From contig JARWMV010000246.1 of assembly GCA_030998015.1 (NCBI GenBank), forward strand, positions 124,001-188,000: a stretch of 64,000 nt of DNA, given 5' to 3'. Origin of the DNA: Ceratorhiza oryzae-sativae (lineage: Eukaryota > Basidiomycota > Agaricomycetes > Cantharellales > Ceratobasidiaceae). The notes under the pieces were generated by a model. It ran no database searches. It was given only the letters and a program-made list of their open reading frames with translations, and was not told the DNA's origin. A program made the position numbers and the translations under genes. This document shows, in pieces, positions 23,424 through 35,234 of this stretch. The stretch's first letter is position 1; every line of letters starts with the position of its first letter.

Positions 23424-23819
23424 TTAATTATTTTCAGGAGGCGGGAGGGGGCGAGGGTCCGCAGGGGGCGTCATTGGTAGGGGAGATAAAACAGTGGCTT
23501 GGGCGAGGCGACCGCGGGCAGAAGCTCTTTCAGTTGGGGCCGGCCCAGAACGATTGACAAGGTGTTGGGTCGGGGTCAGAGGACGAAGGAGCGCAGCTAT
23601 ATCATCATCATCATCATCTGAATCAGTTCTGTTCCAGCAGACCTTCAGCTGTTTGCTCGGACAGAACAAGAGTCTAACATACGAATCAGTGTATCTGTCT
23701 TCTTCTTGATCTGGTTTAACAATTGTGTTATCGATCGCCTCCGCCTCCTCCTGGCCCTTGCTGTCAGCTCTCTCGCGCTGTCCGGTCTTCTGCGCGTTGT
23801 CAGGACAGGGTAGCGACAT
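23424..23819 (-). CDS. Small acidic, low-complexity hypothetical protein
   Basis: An open frame from ATG at 23819 (MSLPCPDNAQKTGQRERAD...) to the stop at 23424. It encodes a charged N-terminus, an aspartate run (STDSDDDDDDIAALLRPL) and a proline-rich C-terminus ending PLPPPENN. A 54-nt GTATGT...CAG intron near 23690-23637 can be removed in phase. Because 54 is a multiple of three and lacks stops, the unspliced frame also reads through (131 aa unspliced, 113 aa spliced). No known domain. A competing frame on the same strand from 24010 overlaps it but is arginine-rich and less protein-like. Function is unknown. Confidence 0.4.
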   Translation of the reverse strand: MSLPCPDNAQKTGQRERADSKGQEEAEAIDNTIVKPDQEEDRYTDSYVRLLFCPSKQLKVCWNRTDSDDDDDDIAALLRPLTPTQHLVNRSGPAPTERASARGRLAQATVLSPLPMTPPADPRPLPPPENN

Positions 23820-24365
23820 TCTAAGCGGCTGTTATGACTTGCGCTCCGGCGTAGAGTAAACGCCCACTTGCCTCGGTAAATAGGCCGTGCCTTTAGGTTG
23901 AACGGGGTAACTAGCTGTACTGAGTAAGAGTATTTGCGAGGGGGTGCTGGGGAGATGGAGAGGACAGCTGGGGTTGAAGGGTGTGGTGGGAAACTTCGAC
24001 TATATGACAAAACTTGTGCTCTAACACGCGTTCATCAATAAACGTGCTGCCATCGGCAGGCAGCCGCTTCGTACAGGTTCAGAAAACTTTGCTGTCGCAT
24101 GCCCAACAGAGGAAGGAGTAGACAACATGCGTTGAAGCAGGTACCATACAAAATAGGGATGAGACAGCATAGCCCCGCTAGGTAAAGATAGGCGCGGATA
24201 AAATTGTTCGAGCTGTTGAATTGGGTCAGTATTTTATTGAAGTAAAACTTACGAACAGAGCGCGTTAGACGCGAAGTAGCCACGATACAATCTGCTGTGA
24301 GCTTGGAGGCATGCTCGACCTGCCATGGCCGCGCGCTTTGCCATTGCCGCGCGTTTGATCTTGAT
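23820..24365. other. Intergenic; a hydrophobic minus-strand frame only
   Basis: A minus-strand frame 24283-24035 encodes 82 residues with one hydrophobic stretch (LYLAGLCCLIPILYG...), without other support. I leave it uncalled. The rest is the 3' side of the acidic gene at 24.4-27.0 kb. Confidence 0.35.
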
Positions 24366-26962
24366 TTACACGTGCTTGCTCCGCTTAATGTCCACCAGGG
24401 CTAGCAACAGACAAAACTCAGCAACTTTGAATAGTGGGTGCGCGTAAACCTACCAGCTCCACTAGATAGACCCGACTTCGTTTGATCATCATTCTCGAGG
24501 TCGTCCAAGTTTCGTTTCAGGGGGTGCTTGGGGCTCGACGGCGGGTTTGCTGCTCTGGTGGATAGTTCGGTCTGTTGTGGGTCGACTGATGTCTGCGAAG
24601 AGTGGCTCGCTGGCTCCTCGTTGCCTGGACAAGTTCGTGTCAGACGGAGATAGCGTTGGTGGATGGAACCTGTGACTTACCTTCTTCATTTGAATCATCG
24701 TAATCGTCATAGTAATCATCCGAGTTATCTGAGGAAGGCCGGTTAAGCAGGCAACCACGGGGTCCAGCTTGAGCACACCTACCATCTTGAACATCGGCTT
24801 CTTTGACCACGGCTTTTACCTCAGAAGCGTGAACAATGTCTTCGGTTTCTTCGTACTCGTCATATTCTTTATCTGAAGTTTCAATGTCACAAATAAGTCG
24901 ATATCTGCAGCATTTACGATGATGCATACCGGATGATGGATCTGGTTTCCCCCGTTCTACAATAGCACCTTCAGAAGGGTCAGCGCCCTCTGCGTAGTCC
25001 TCATATTCGTCGTATAGATCGCCGTCGCCTCCACGATCGTCGCCAGGATCTCCATGACCGAGGTCACCAACAGGAGGTGGAGAAACTGGGGTTTCCCCGG
25101 ATTGTGCGTTCGTCTGGGCGGTTTCAGCGTGTTGATCTTCGTTGCTCAAGTGAGGACTTGATAGGGGTCCGTCTTCGTCCTCCTCGTTCGCATTCTCGAC
25201 GGCTTCCTGACCAGTGACTTCCCCGAGGAATTCAGTCGCGCTTGCATCATGGTAAGTGTCTGGGGCCACATGCTCCTCACGGTCGCCATCACCGTCATTC
25301 GAGGCATGAGCGCCTATATCACCACGAGGCACAGGTGAAGCTTGTCGAGGAGCCTCACCGCTGACGGCGTGATCGTCTTCGACTGCAACATGTGAGCTCA
25401 GCAATCCGCCCTGCCAGACGGGGGAGAGAAAACTCACCTTGGTGGTGGTTCGCTACCTGGTGAGGCTCTGTCGCATTGTCTTCATGTTGACGCACCTCGT
25501 GCAGATCCTCGATGCCTACACGTGCGGGATTAAAGCGGGGTCTGCAGTGTTGGAAACGGCCACTTACCCTCACCATGTATATCCTTTTGTTCTAAACGGT
25601 CGATTATCTGTGCATATTGAATGGAAAATCGATTCGGGAGCCTTTCCAACGTCAACCGAAGCGGTGTTTCCAGTCCAAGTCCCGACCAGACGAAATACAG
25701 CTTGAACAGTGATACCTCATCGGTTTGCTTGTGATCCTATTGTCACCCATAAGTAACAAGCAGGTCTCGTCAATAAGATAGCTTACCTCGGTGATCGTCA
25801 GTTGACGAGTCCCGAGCTCCATAGTCAGTCCCATTTCGGCGTCCTGCCAATCGCCATCTGAAAAGTGTCCGGTTTCACGAAGTCTGGCAAAGAATACAGA
25901 CAACGGGTCGTAGAACAGTGTGCGATTGTCAGCAAACAGTACGTCTACATCGCCGGACGACGACGGATCGATTGGGGCAAAAATATCGAACGTCTTGCCG
26001 GCCCATCGCCCTTGCCATCATAAAAAACACGAACGGGGGGCGATGGTTCCATAGTGTCGGCGGCGTCGTCGCGAACCTGCTGGTTTAGTACAAGCGCATC
26101 CTCGATAGGAGAATGAACGGCCTCGTTTAGCTGACCGTATTGCTCGGTGGGCTCAGAATCGTGTACGGTGGCTGCAAGACTTTCGGAAACGCCATTCGGC
26201 GCAGCGGTGTAGGTGTGACTCTCATCTTCACGGTCGAGTCGTCTGTTACAAGTGGAGGCTGTTCAGGCGAGCCGGCGACGCCGGTGGTATCTTCCTCCTC
26301 CTCTTCCCCGTAGATTTCTTCATAAGCTGACTCGGAATCATCCTGGGCGCCCTCGTCTGTGGCAAGGTCAACGATCGAATCGTTTACTGTCGCGGGTGGT
26401 TCGTCGTTGCTTGTGGTAAGGTCAATAACTTCGTGCAGGGTATGGTCGGATTTCTCCTCCCCATGGTCTAAGGGGGTGGGTTCTGGGCCGTCTACAAGGG
26501 TGGCTGCCGATTGGGGGGAATAGTGCGACAAAGGATCCGCAGGCGCAGTCTTTATAAGCGGATCGGCGCCTTCGACAACGTGCTGTGAAATAGTGTGCGC
26601 CTCATCGGTTTGGGGAGATGTAGCACGAGGAGTCCCGGATGCGAACGGCGAGGATGCCAAGTGAATATCTTCGACTACACATCCGCCGTGGTTTCATCCG
26701 TGGATGTATAGGTGCCCATATGGGCCTCGTTATCATCAACAAGTTGATCGGTGTAGTCATCCATTTCAACCTCCGTGTGCCCGGTTTGCTCTTCAGTCTC
26801 CACATCGTAGATCTCTTCGTCATCAACATGCTCCGTTGTTGGGGGCGCGTCGTGCATCATGTACTCCTCGTCATAGTACTCTGCAGACATATCAATATCT
26901 GTGTGGGACGCAGGTGTGAATGTGGAAGGTTGCTCAAGCATATGAGAATCTGCGACCTCCAT
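24366..26962 (-). pseudogene. Acidic protein with a conserved-looking core domain, reading frame broken twice
   Basis: The coding signal runs from an ATG at 26962 (MEVADSHMLEQP...) to a stop at 24366 (...KRNLDDLENDD... then ALVDIKRSKHV). The N-terminal ~270 residues are Asp/Glu/Tyr-rich and disordered. A folded-looking core near 26.0-25.6 kb reads FDIFAPIDPSSSGDVDVLF, LFYDPLSVFFARLRE, GLTMELGTRQLTITE, then LFKLYFVWSGLGLETPLRL. Another long acidic tail follows. From memory this layout resembles an uncharacterised fungal family with a central domain between acidic arms. The frame breaks near 26673 (GTGTAG, where one more G would restore it) and at the CCC run 26002-26004 (plus strand), where one more base would restore it. 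Both suggest single-base loss, either real or an assembly error. An alternative upstream start at 27061 would add a signal-peptide-like segment. Divergent from TFB3. Confidence 0.55.
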
Positions 26963-27234
26963 GACGGATGTGGTTATAGCAGGTACTGGTCGGGTTGCGG
27001 TGGCGGTTAAAAAGAGACAGAGGGTGAGCCACGTGACTCCAAGACCCGCCATTCCCTCCACAAGTGGCTACGACCGACCCAACCGATTCTTGGCTGTCCA
27101 GCTGTCAAACTCTAAGAAACGCTCTTCACTGTATACTTGCTTTGGCGTACCCATCCCTAATATTCAACACGATTATTTTTATACCAACTAGGCTGGACCT
27201 GGTTAATTGAAAGCGCTACTTGGACAACACAACC

Positions 27235-28671
27235 ATGTCGAAAAAGTTTAGTTGGCTGAACTCGACAAAAACAAGCAGTGGGCCTTCGTCGCGTGCATCC
27301 CCCGTACCCGCCGCCAAGGCAGCTCCGATAACCATCAACGGCGTGAAAGATTCATCTGGCAAAACCGTGGAATACAAGGTATGTGTGATCCCGCTCATCT
27401 TCTGGCAAAAGCAACTCTTGGGGACTTTGACACACACCCCTCCCCTTCTTGTTGCAGTCGGACGACGATGTGTGCCCGCTATGTCGCAGTGACCGATTCT
27501 TGAATCCGAAGCTCCGTCTCCTCGTGAGTACATGCTACCACCGAATGTAAGTCCTCTCGGATGCCTTACGACCACCCTATCTCCAACGCCGTGTGATCGC
27601 GCAGGTGCGAATCGTGTATCGACCGGCTTTTTACTCTAGGACCCGCACCATGCCCCATGTGCAAGACAGTTATACGTAAAATGGGGTTCATGGCTCAAAC
27701 CTTTGAGGACCTAGGCGTGGAAAAAGAGGTGGCCATCAGGCGGCGTATCGCTAAACAGTAAGACAGAGAGAGATAGTTCTTGCTCAAATTCGGCGAGTGG
27801 TAATTAACCGGTCCCCCCCCCCCACACGTAGCTTCAACAAGCGGCTAGAAGACTTTGAGGATTTACGCGCCTATAATGACTATTTGGAAGAAGTCGAGTC
27901 GATAGGCATGTTACTGCCGGGCCTTGTATTTCCAACCGATCATTAACGCCCTTGTCGCAGCCTTCAACCTGATCAACGGCATCGATGTGGCAGCTACAGA
28001 GGCCAAGATTGCCGAACATCGCGCTGCAAATGCAGCCCTGATCGAACTCAACGAACAACGGGAAGCCAGAGAGGCCGCAGCCCTGCGGGACACTGAAGAA
28101 CGCGAGCGCCTCGATCGGCAACAGCGAGCGGAGGAGGCGCGCCGAGCAGAAGAGGAAGAGGAGCGCGAGCGCGAACGAAGCCGATTGGAGCTCATCAACC
28201 AATTAGTGCGTTGCAAAAAGGGTCATCTTGGCTTGGATCCCATTGACTCATTATGCATGACGATAAGGAATCAAGTAACGCCCCGCCGAACGCGTCCTTG
28301 CCAAAGCCAAGGCACAACAGCGACATCGCGAGGCCTTGCGCAACCCGAATTCTTCGGCTATGCCTTCCTCCGCCCTCCTTCGTGCAAAAGCAGCCGCGCG
28401 GGCCGAGGCGGCTGTCGACGTCCCACACGTCCCCATTACGGATACTTGGTCTGCGGAAACACACCGGTTTACGCTCAGGGACTCCTACGATGATGGTTTA
28501 TCTGCCGGCGTCCGTGAAGATAAAAAAGGTGTGATGCGTGCAGGCGGGTATATTGTTGAGCAGGCGTGGAGCAGAGCGTTGAGTTGTGGGGTGATGGGCC
28601 TAGACATACCACCGCTACGTGGAGAGTCCACTGTCTTGGCTCGAAATGATGCAGATATGGCTGCTACGTAA
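27235..28671 (+). CDS. TFB3: TFIIH/CAK assembly subunit Tfb3 (MAT1), RING finger
   Basis: Assembly factor that links the CDK-activating kinase to core TFIIH, in transcription initiation and excision repair. Exons: 27235-27378, 27458-27546, 27605-27757, 27832-27905, 27961-28205 and 28268-28671. The C3HC4 RING is split over three exons: DDVCPLCRSDRF, then STCYHRMCESCIDRLF, then PCPMCK. The MAT1 core KRLEDFEDLRAYNDYLEEVE and FNLINGIDV follows, then a long Glu/Arg coiled coil (EEARRAEEEEERERERSR) and a hydrophobic C-terminal region that binds Cdk7/cyclin H. The intron 27906-27960 starts with GC, not GT. The last exon needs one extra C in the CCCC run at 28281-28284 to continue in the AERVLAKAKAQQ frame; with it the coding length is 1110 nt (369 aa). 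The break is probably an assembly indel. Confidence 0.92.
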
Positions 28672-28967
28672 ACGTCATGACTGTCGTTTGAAACACATTC
28701 TCAAGTTCGTTGTAAACCTCGAATCGCATTAAGCATCTCCAATTCCCCGAAGTGGAGCCTAATGATGATAACCACGCAGAGAGGGATGCATATGTTTCCA
28801 GTTATTAACAGATGTACAGGAGTGATGAGATACCCGATTACAACAGACAATCTGCAGACGTGTATGATGCGTAGGACAGCGGAACAACAGTTGAACAGAA
28901 ATAAACAACTTCACAGAGGAATCAAAGACACGATATTAAACACACACATTAATTTCTGAGTTTGACA

Positions 28968-30849
28968 CTAGTAATTGTTGGGCCAGTTGCCCTCGACCCG
29001 GAAACTTTCAATCGTGTCCTCAACCTCTTTGCGGTTGAAATATGGATGCATCAACTGGTATCCGACCACTCGCTTAATTTTCGCATTCGAATAAGCAACG
29101 GAATGCAGGCTGAAAGAATGAGCTTCGTTGAAGAGGGAGATAGGCCCAGTAGGCGGGATGGGAGGTTTCGATTGCTGACAGAGCGTAAACCACGTCGAGA
29201 CATGCATGTTGTTAATATCTTGGATCATCCTCTCCAGGTCAACCTACAAAAAGGGTAAGTGGTCTGGGCCTGAGAGGTAAGCAGAATGAGCGATCTGGCT
29301 AACCTTGGCCAAGGCATTCATGAAAAAGCCGTGGAAACCAAACTTGACACCAAACATATCAGCAATAAGCTGGCCTACGGTCTGCTGTGTCGAATCCGAG
29401 TCATCGACCTATGAACATGATGAGCCCTTTCCCTGGATACCAGAATCAAGGCACGATCCATACCAAGTTGAATAAAGGTGCGACCGGTACATCCGTAGGT
29501 GCTGGCATGCACGAGACTTCTGCGCAGCGGGCCTTGTCGTTGAAGAAGTGTAGTTCCTCGCCAGCCTCTGCATCAGCCTGTGCGCGACCGCGTTCGGCCA
29601 TCCATTTGGCGCAAGCCCACATGGCTCCAGCGACGTCTTCGACGTGTATGGTATTCATCCGGACGCCTCCGCTCCACCTATCGTGCAAAAATGAAATGCT
29701 GGCCGCAGAATGAGACAATGGCGACCTACAAATACTTCATTTCCATCTCGAGATGTTTGTATACAGGACCTAGCGCAATGCGAGGCGTTACTGGAAGTAC
29801 CATTGTTAGACGAAGCATCTGGGCACAAAACCGGAACGCACTTATTCCCCAATTATTTCCAGGGCCATAGATGGCGCCGATACGGAGTATTACAAGATTC
29901 AAACTAGGATATGCGTAAGACGGGGGCTCGTGCAGAATCGGGATACTCACTCTTTAATGGAAGCAAGGATCCTTAGTGTTTCATGCCACCACGTTCCTCT
30001 TGTGCCTAGCGGCTTAGCTTATCCTTTTCGTCATGAACCATCTGGGCAAAAACATCATGAGAAAGTGCACGCAGGGAAAACCCACATGAGATCTGACCTT
30101 CTCCACGGAGGTATCATAGAATGGATGTGTTAGCCGAACGTACGCCTTGACCTTCCTGCGGGCAGCCTCCAGGCCGATCGAATGGGCAAGCATGGCGGTG
30201 AAATCGATTTGAACCTAAACAAGACATGTAGAGCCGGGTCAGTAACATATCCACATGAGAACGCGCGTTCTTCCGTTTTGCAAAAATAGAGTGGAAGCGA
30301 CACGATGGGGCGTGAATAATACGTACCGGGTCTTCTCTCATGTAGGAAAGTTCGCCCGTGCAATCAAATACATAATCATAGGGCTCTTGGCCCTCTGGAG
30401 GATCGAATATCTTGGAGACCACGGCTATCGATGCGCCGTAATGAGTGTCGTGGACAAGGAGTAGTAAACGGATACGTACTTGGGATGCGAAGGTTGGCCT
30501 GTTGATACTGCACAACGGGATTTTCAAGGGCGCGTTTGACGTCGTGTCCGAGATAGGTGGTGGGTGGAGCAACAGAGACTTTGTCGGCGACGCGGACGCT
30601 CTGGAACAGGATAGACGGTATGAGCAGAGCCGGCCATTGGAGGGCACAAAAACCGACCTGGACGAGCGGCTCTCCGTCGGCTGGCACAAGGAGTGTGATG
30701 AGTGCTTTGGCGCACTGGTTCATCCCCCCTGTGTCGACAATGGCAGCGGGACCGCGCGATCAGATGGAACAAGGCGCGATGGTGAGCGTGTGGCAGACGG
30801 CGACGACGGGTGGAGACTCACCGAGGATGAGGACATTGGGCTTGGACAT
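28968..30849 (-). CDS. Extended SDR, NAD-dependent epimerase/dehydratase-like protein
   Basis: Rossmann-fold protein of the extended short-chain dehydrogenase type. The start at 30849 gives MSKPNVLILGG, which an ~90-nt intron joins to MNQCAKALITLLVP: the glycine-rich nucleotide loop. Later blocks are ALENPVVQYQQANL, YDYVFDCTGELSY (strand beta-4 region), HSIGLEAARRKVKAYVRLTHPFY, NLVILRIGAIYGPGN (typical of sugar epimerase-like SDRs), RMNTIHVEDVAGAMWACAKW (the NAD-epimerase IHVEDVA motif) and VDLERMIQDINN, ending FRVEGNWPNNY. The classical YxxxK pair is not obvious in the visible exons, so catalytic activity is uncertain. About eight short exons. Substrate is unknown; homologues are often annotated only as epimerase-family proteins. 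Converges on TFB3 with 296 bp between stops. Confidence 0.8.
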
Positions 30850-33346
30850 GGCGGACGACGAGGGAGAGAGCAGAGGAGCAGCGACGGTGGGGAGCAGCAG
30901 AGCGTGATCAGATATGTATGTTTTGGAGGGCTTTGGTCGTCCGTGTCAGGGTCGAGTTTCGAGTCCGGATTGGGAAAATCCAGCGCTGAAACCGAATCCC
31001 AGCGCTTGGTCATCCGAGGCGCGTTCTCTGCTGATTGTATGCGCCGCACTAGCAGCTCGGGACCGGGGAGCCCCTGCTCCGCGCCCCTGGTTGTGCCCGC
31101 GCCGTGTTGTCATTGCGACGGCATGTGCGTGTTCCTACGCAACCGCCCACCGGCCCCGCCCTGGATCCACCCCACCACACGCCGATGTCCGCCGTCTTGC
31201 TTACATGATCCGCAAATGTCCCGCGCCGCGCAATCCCTCATTCAGTGCCACGCCAGACTCTAACCACATCGTGGTCCACCATCGACGCCCCCCGGGTGGC
31301 TCCAACCCAAATGAATCTCCCCTCGCGCGGATTTCTGGTCCACCCAGAGCTCCACTTCGACACACAGACCACCCAACGACAGCATCGCGCGGACGCTTTT
31401 CGCTAACCGTCTAAAAACTTTCACGTTTGCCCGAAAAATGCACACCTCTTGACAGCGGAAGCCCCCGTTTGTACACAGTCTATCGTCCACGTCTAATCTT
31501 CTTGTCAAAACTATATCCAATCCACACGCAAATCCCCCTGTTGAAATGAATCCGCGTAAGGCTGCAATCATCTGGTTGGTGGCACCACATCCCCTCCCGA
31601 TCGTACATCCTGAGATCATCTCGCACGCACCTTCCAAAACATTCATTATTCCAAAAATGGACAAGACAACTACATTTTTCATCAAAATGTGTCACTCGCG
31701 ACTCTGCGATTCGCCACCTTCTCAAAGCCTAGTTGTCACACTCAAAGGGTGCGAAACCCGCCCGGCAACGATAAACCGAACAGTTGACATTAAACCGCAA
31801 TAAACTATGGTCGTTTGCCCATGACTCAAACAGAGCCGTTCAACCAACTTGGACCTCGCGGCCTATTTTGAGGCTTCATCGGTTACGGCTCCGAACAACT
31901 CGGGTAGTGGCGCAGAGGCTGCCTCCTGACTGCGGATTAACAGCCGCGCGCGAATGACAACAACGCCCAACAGAGTAGGGCGGTATGCCACGATGCCCGC
32001 TGATCGGTTCGTAGACCAAGAAGAAATATTTTTTTTTTTTTTAGATATACATCGCCCCGAGTGTGTTTCTCGCTAAGCGAGAATATTCCATGTGGCACTC
32101 TTGGATCCATCAACGAAACAGGATGGGGCGGGCTGAGCCAGACGAAACTACGCGGGCTGGCGGGAAGCCGAGCCCGAAACTCCTGACTCTACCCCGGAAA
32201 GATGTCCCAGCGCGACTAGCTCGGCACATCCTTTGCATCTTGCCAGGCATTTAACCTTTTTAGGCCCATCCCAGAAATAAAATAGTTGATTTCGTTAGCT
32301 CGTGACTCTCATTTCGTGAGCTAAGTGCATAGTACGAATGGAGATTTGTAAAAGAAAGAAAGAAAAGCCCGTCTCACGACAAAACTCGACCTATCGGCAA
32401 ACTCCCCCCCGAGGTGTTTCCGATTTAGGGGCAAATTAATATCACCAAACACACCTCTGATCGGCGGCAATGCCAGCTTATATCCGAAAAGTGACAACGC
32501 ACCCACGCGCACTTTCCTCGGCGAATGGACCTTTGCTAAATGAACTCTTGATGAAAAAAAATCAGGCGTATGCAATATGTCTCGAGGCGGTGGCGTTGGT
32601 CGAGCTAGAAGACGACGCCGTACTGGCTAGATTGTGCCTTTTTGGCTAACCCAAACTGTCGAGCAATTAAAATTAAAAGTCCCACCTCAAGCACATGGAG
32701 ACATGGGGCAGAGTTGGTTTTGAATCGCAGTACCGCCTGAACAATCAAGAGAAAAAAGTAGAATAGGCTGGTTGCAATCTCATCGCTGACAGCACACGTC
32801 AAAAAGGATCTACACTCGGATATTGAGAGCAATTTTGACCATGCGGTCTCTCAGCCCGGCCGCCTGCGTTGGTCTTTTGTTCCGCGATAGGGATGGCTAG
32901 TCTTGGACGCTCTCCGCCTTCACATTCGCAGGATTTTTCGATCCAACTAGCCAGAGATCGAGAACCGCTCATCCCAGGCTGAAGCACGCCGCGATTTTCA
33001 ATCTGGCCAACAGGGACACCGATATGGCAGCGACAGAATACATCAATGGGCTGTGCGTTTCGTTGTCGAGGCTCTCAAACGTGTCCACGCATGTTTCAAC
33101 CATCAATGATTCGTGATGGATAGGTTGAAACGAGGATAAAACTCGTGAGCAGCGGCTTGCTATAAGAAGCTCGCGGGCGTTCGCTAGAATGGCCCATGAC
33201 CACTCCTGCTGCTGCCGTGAGCGCTCGGTCGAGGATCAACGCCCCGCATCGTGATTCCACAGATATCCCACCAGGGGTCCAGACTTTGCAAGTACCCATC
33301 GGTCTAGACCGACAGGACAGCATCGTTCCTTTCTGAATAGAGTTAT
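30850..33346. other. Intergenic, 2.5 kb
   Basis: GC-rich promoter side of the SDR gene (30.85-31.4 kb), then AT-richer sequence. A T-run lies at about 32029-32042. Open frames around 31.3-31.8 and 32.3-33.3 kb show neither domain resemblance nor consistent splicing, so none is called. No terminal repeats or transposase-like frames noticed. Confidence 0.45.
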
Positions 33347-34896
33347 TTACACTTGTTGTTTGGTGAGCAGTTGCCGAAGGTATTCATATACCACCGAGAA
33401 GTCCTTGTCTGCAAACTTTCGCCCGTCGTTCAGGCTATTCATTTTCGCATAGATGTTCGTCGCTGCGTCACCAAGCGGGAGCGGAGCCGAGACGCCCGAG
33501 GCAGCGTGTTGAGCGAGGACCATGTCCTAGAGGCCGCAAGGGTGAGTTTTTGATATCAAGGGGTAGGTGTATGCGCGGGGCACACAGGCTAACACACCTT
33601 GTGCATCAGCTTGGACGCAAATCCGCCTAGATGATCGCCACAGGAACGAGGTTTACGTCTCCTCAGTCAGAACTCGTGTCACACGCACAAGTCAAGAGCC
33701 TAGAACTTGCCGTGATAGTCTCTTTCGCATGGCGGTGACTTGCCAGGTAGTGCACCTGGGATTGGGTTGTTTACCTCGGACGACCAGCATCGCCCTAGTG
33801 GGGGTGGTAAGCGTATGCCCCAACGTCATCGGCATGGCTGCAACGCACCCGTCGACGTGTTCAGGACGCCTGCTAGCATCGCCGGAGATAGGCCAAGGCT
33901 CGTGCCCAACAACATCGCTTCAGCCACCGCAATCTGCTGGATGCCAAGGACCAAGTTGTTGCAAATCTGGGTGGGCCGACAGAACCCGTGAGCGTCGATC
34001 AGAGGTGAAAACCCCGCGCGGGCGCAAGGAACTATACCTTGGCAGTAAGCCCCGACCCGGATCCGCCACAGTGCACGATATTGCGGCCCATGTTGGCCAG
34101 GAACGGGTGGGCTTTCGCGTAGGCTTCTTCTGAGCCGCCGACCATAAAAGACAACGTGCCAGCTCTTGCGCCGACGACCCCTGCCGGGCGATAGGATCAT
34201 TCTAGACTCTCGAGGAACTGGTCCAAGGGCTCGCTTACCGCCGGACACTGGAGCATCGACCATGCTCGTCCCCGCTGCCTCTATCTTTTCGGCCACAGAC
34301 TTGGCGACATCGACGTCTGTCAGATTGCAGCAAGTCAGTGGGCAGCTTTCTGGATTGTTCTGGCCTTACCCAGCGTCGTGGAATCAACGCAGAGCGAGTC
34401 GATGCGTTCTGGGCGCTTGTTGATTCCCGAAAGGATTCCAAGGTCGCCGAGGTAGACTTCTTTGACCTGTGGGCTAGATGGGAGCATCGTGAAGATGGCT
34501 TGGGCACGCTGAGCCAACCTGGATGCTGCTCGTGAGTATATGCACCGGCGGTTTCCGAAATGGGCTCACTCTGCTGGTGATTCCGCGATCTGTACCAATA
34601 CACTTGGGAAACGGCTGGACACATCGCGCGCAAATGTGTCTGCGACGATCCTGTTCACGTCGCAGACGAGGAACGTGGGCGGTGTGCTGCTCTCGGCGGT
34701 GGACCCCTCCAAATGGGCGGTGGCCGTCCGGGTGAAGAGGTTGTCGGCCATATTGAGGCCCATCTGGGCGCGGTTATGCACGTGCTGGACGGCGGGCGAG
34801 ACTTCGGACGCACCTGGCCAAGGCCGATGAAACCCAGGGTGTGGTACGTGCGGCGCGCGGGGCGCAGTGCGTGGAGCGTTCGCAGAGCGGGGCGCA
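33347..34896 (-). CDS. 3-hydroxyisobutyrate dehydrogenase, mitochondrial
   Basis: NAD-dependent oxidation of 3-hydroxyisobutyrate to methylmalonate semialdehyde in valine breakdown, in the mitochondrial matrix. The start at 34896 gives an Arg-rich presequence (MRPALRTLHALRPARRTYHT) lacking acidic residues, then GFIGLGQ and, across a 50-nt intron, MGLNMADNLF: the GxGxMG dinucleotide loop. Further blocks are DSTTL..., the substrate-site DAPVSGG, GTLSFMVGG..., HCGGSGSGLTAK(I)CNNL with the catalytic Lys of the G-x-x-x-K-x-x-N-N motif, and VLGIQQIAVAEAMLLG. The end is KDFSVVYEYLRQLL, matching the family's C-terminus. The N-terminal half carries a ~40-residue insertion (TATAHLEGSTAES...). At least seven short introns. 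It shares a 338-bp divergent promoter region with the Hsp20-like gene. Confidence 0.92.
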
Positions 34897-35234
34897 TCGG
34901 GACAGCGTCTGCGCTCGTCGTCGATGTCACTCGCGCGCTGGTCACGCGGGGGGAGATCCGGGACGCTGAGGTAAGCGGGGGTGACGGGGGGTGTGGGGTG
35001 TGGCACCTGCTGGCGGTGATGTTTGGGGCTGTTTGGGCGAGACTCCTGTCGAGTATGGCAGCACCCCCTCTGATGCGTGTTCCCGGCGGCCCCATGCGCT
35101 AGTCGGTTGTCTGTTCCCCACTTTGAGCTCCTCACGATTACCGCACCACGCCGCTGTACTTGTACCCGCCAGCCTCGCCGCGCCCGCTTCCTCCCCACCA
35201 CCGCTTCTTATCTGCCTCGGCGCCGCCGCCCACG
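34897..35234. promoter_or_regulatory. Shared divergent promoter region of HIBADH and the Hsp20-like gene
   Basis: The 338 bp between two outward-facing start codons must carry both promoters. It is GC-rich with no clear TATA box. On its right side a G-rich segment (GTGACGGGGGGTGTGGGG) may be a zinc-finger site. I see no canonical nGAAn heat-shock element. Confidence 0.4.

Noticed and set aside
24035..24283. 82-residue hydrophobic minus-strand frame as a membrane protein
   Set aside because: No start context, no homology signal, and the hydrophobicity comes from one AT-rich patch.
2808..28671. XPG and TFB3 in one window as a nucleotide-excision-repair cluster
   Set aside because: They lie 20 kb apart with about ten unrelated genes between them; chance linkage is the simpler view.
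30445..31414. Long plus-strand frames opposite the SDR gene
   Set aside because: They are antisense shadows of GC-rich exons and promoter; composition is Arg/Gly/Ser-biased and no motif is present.
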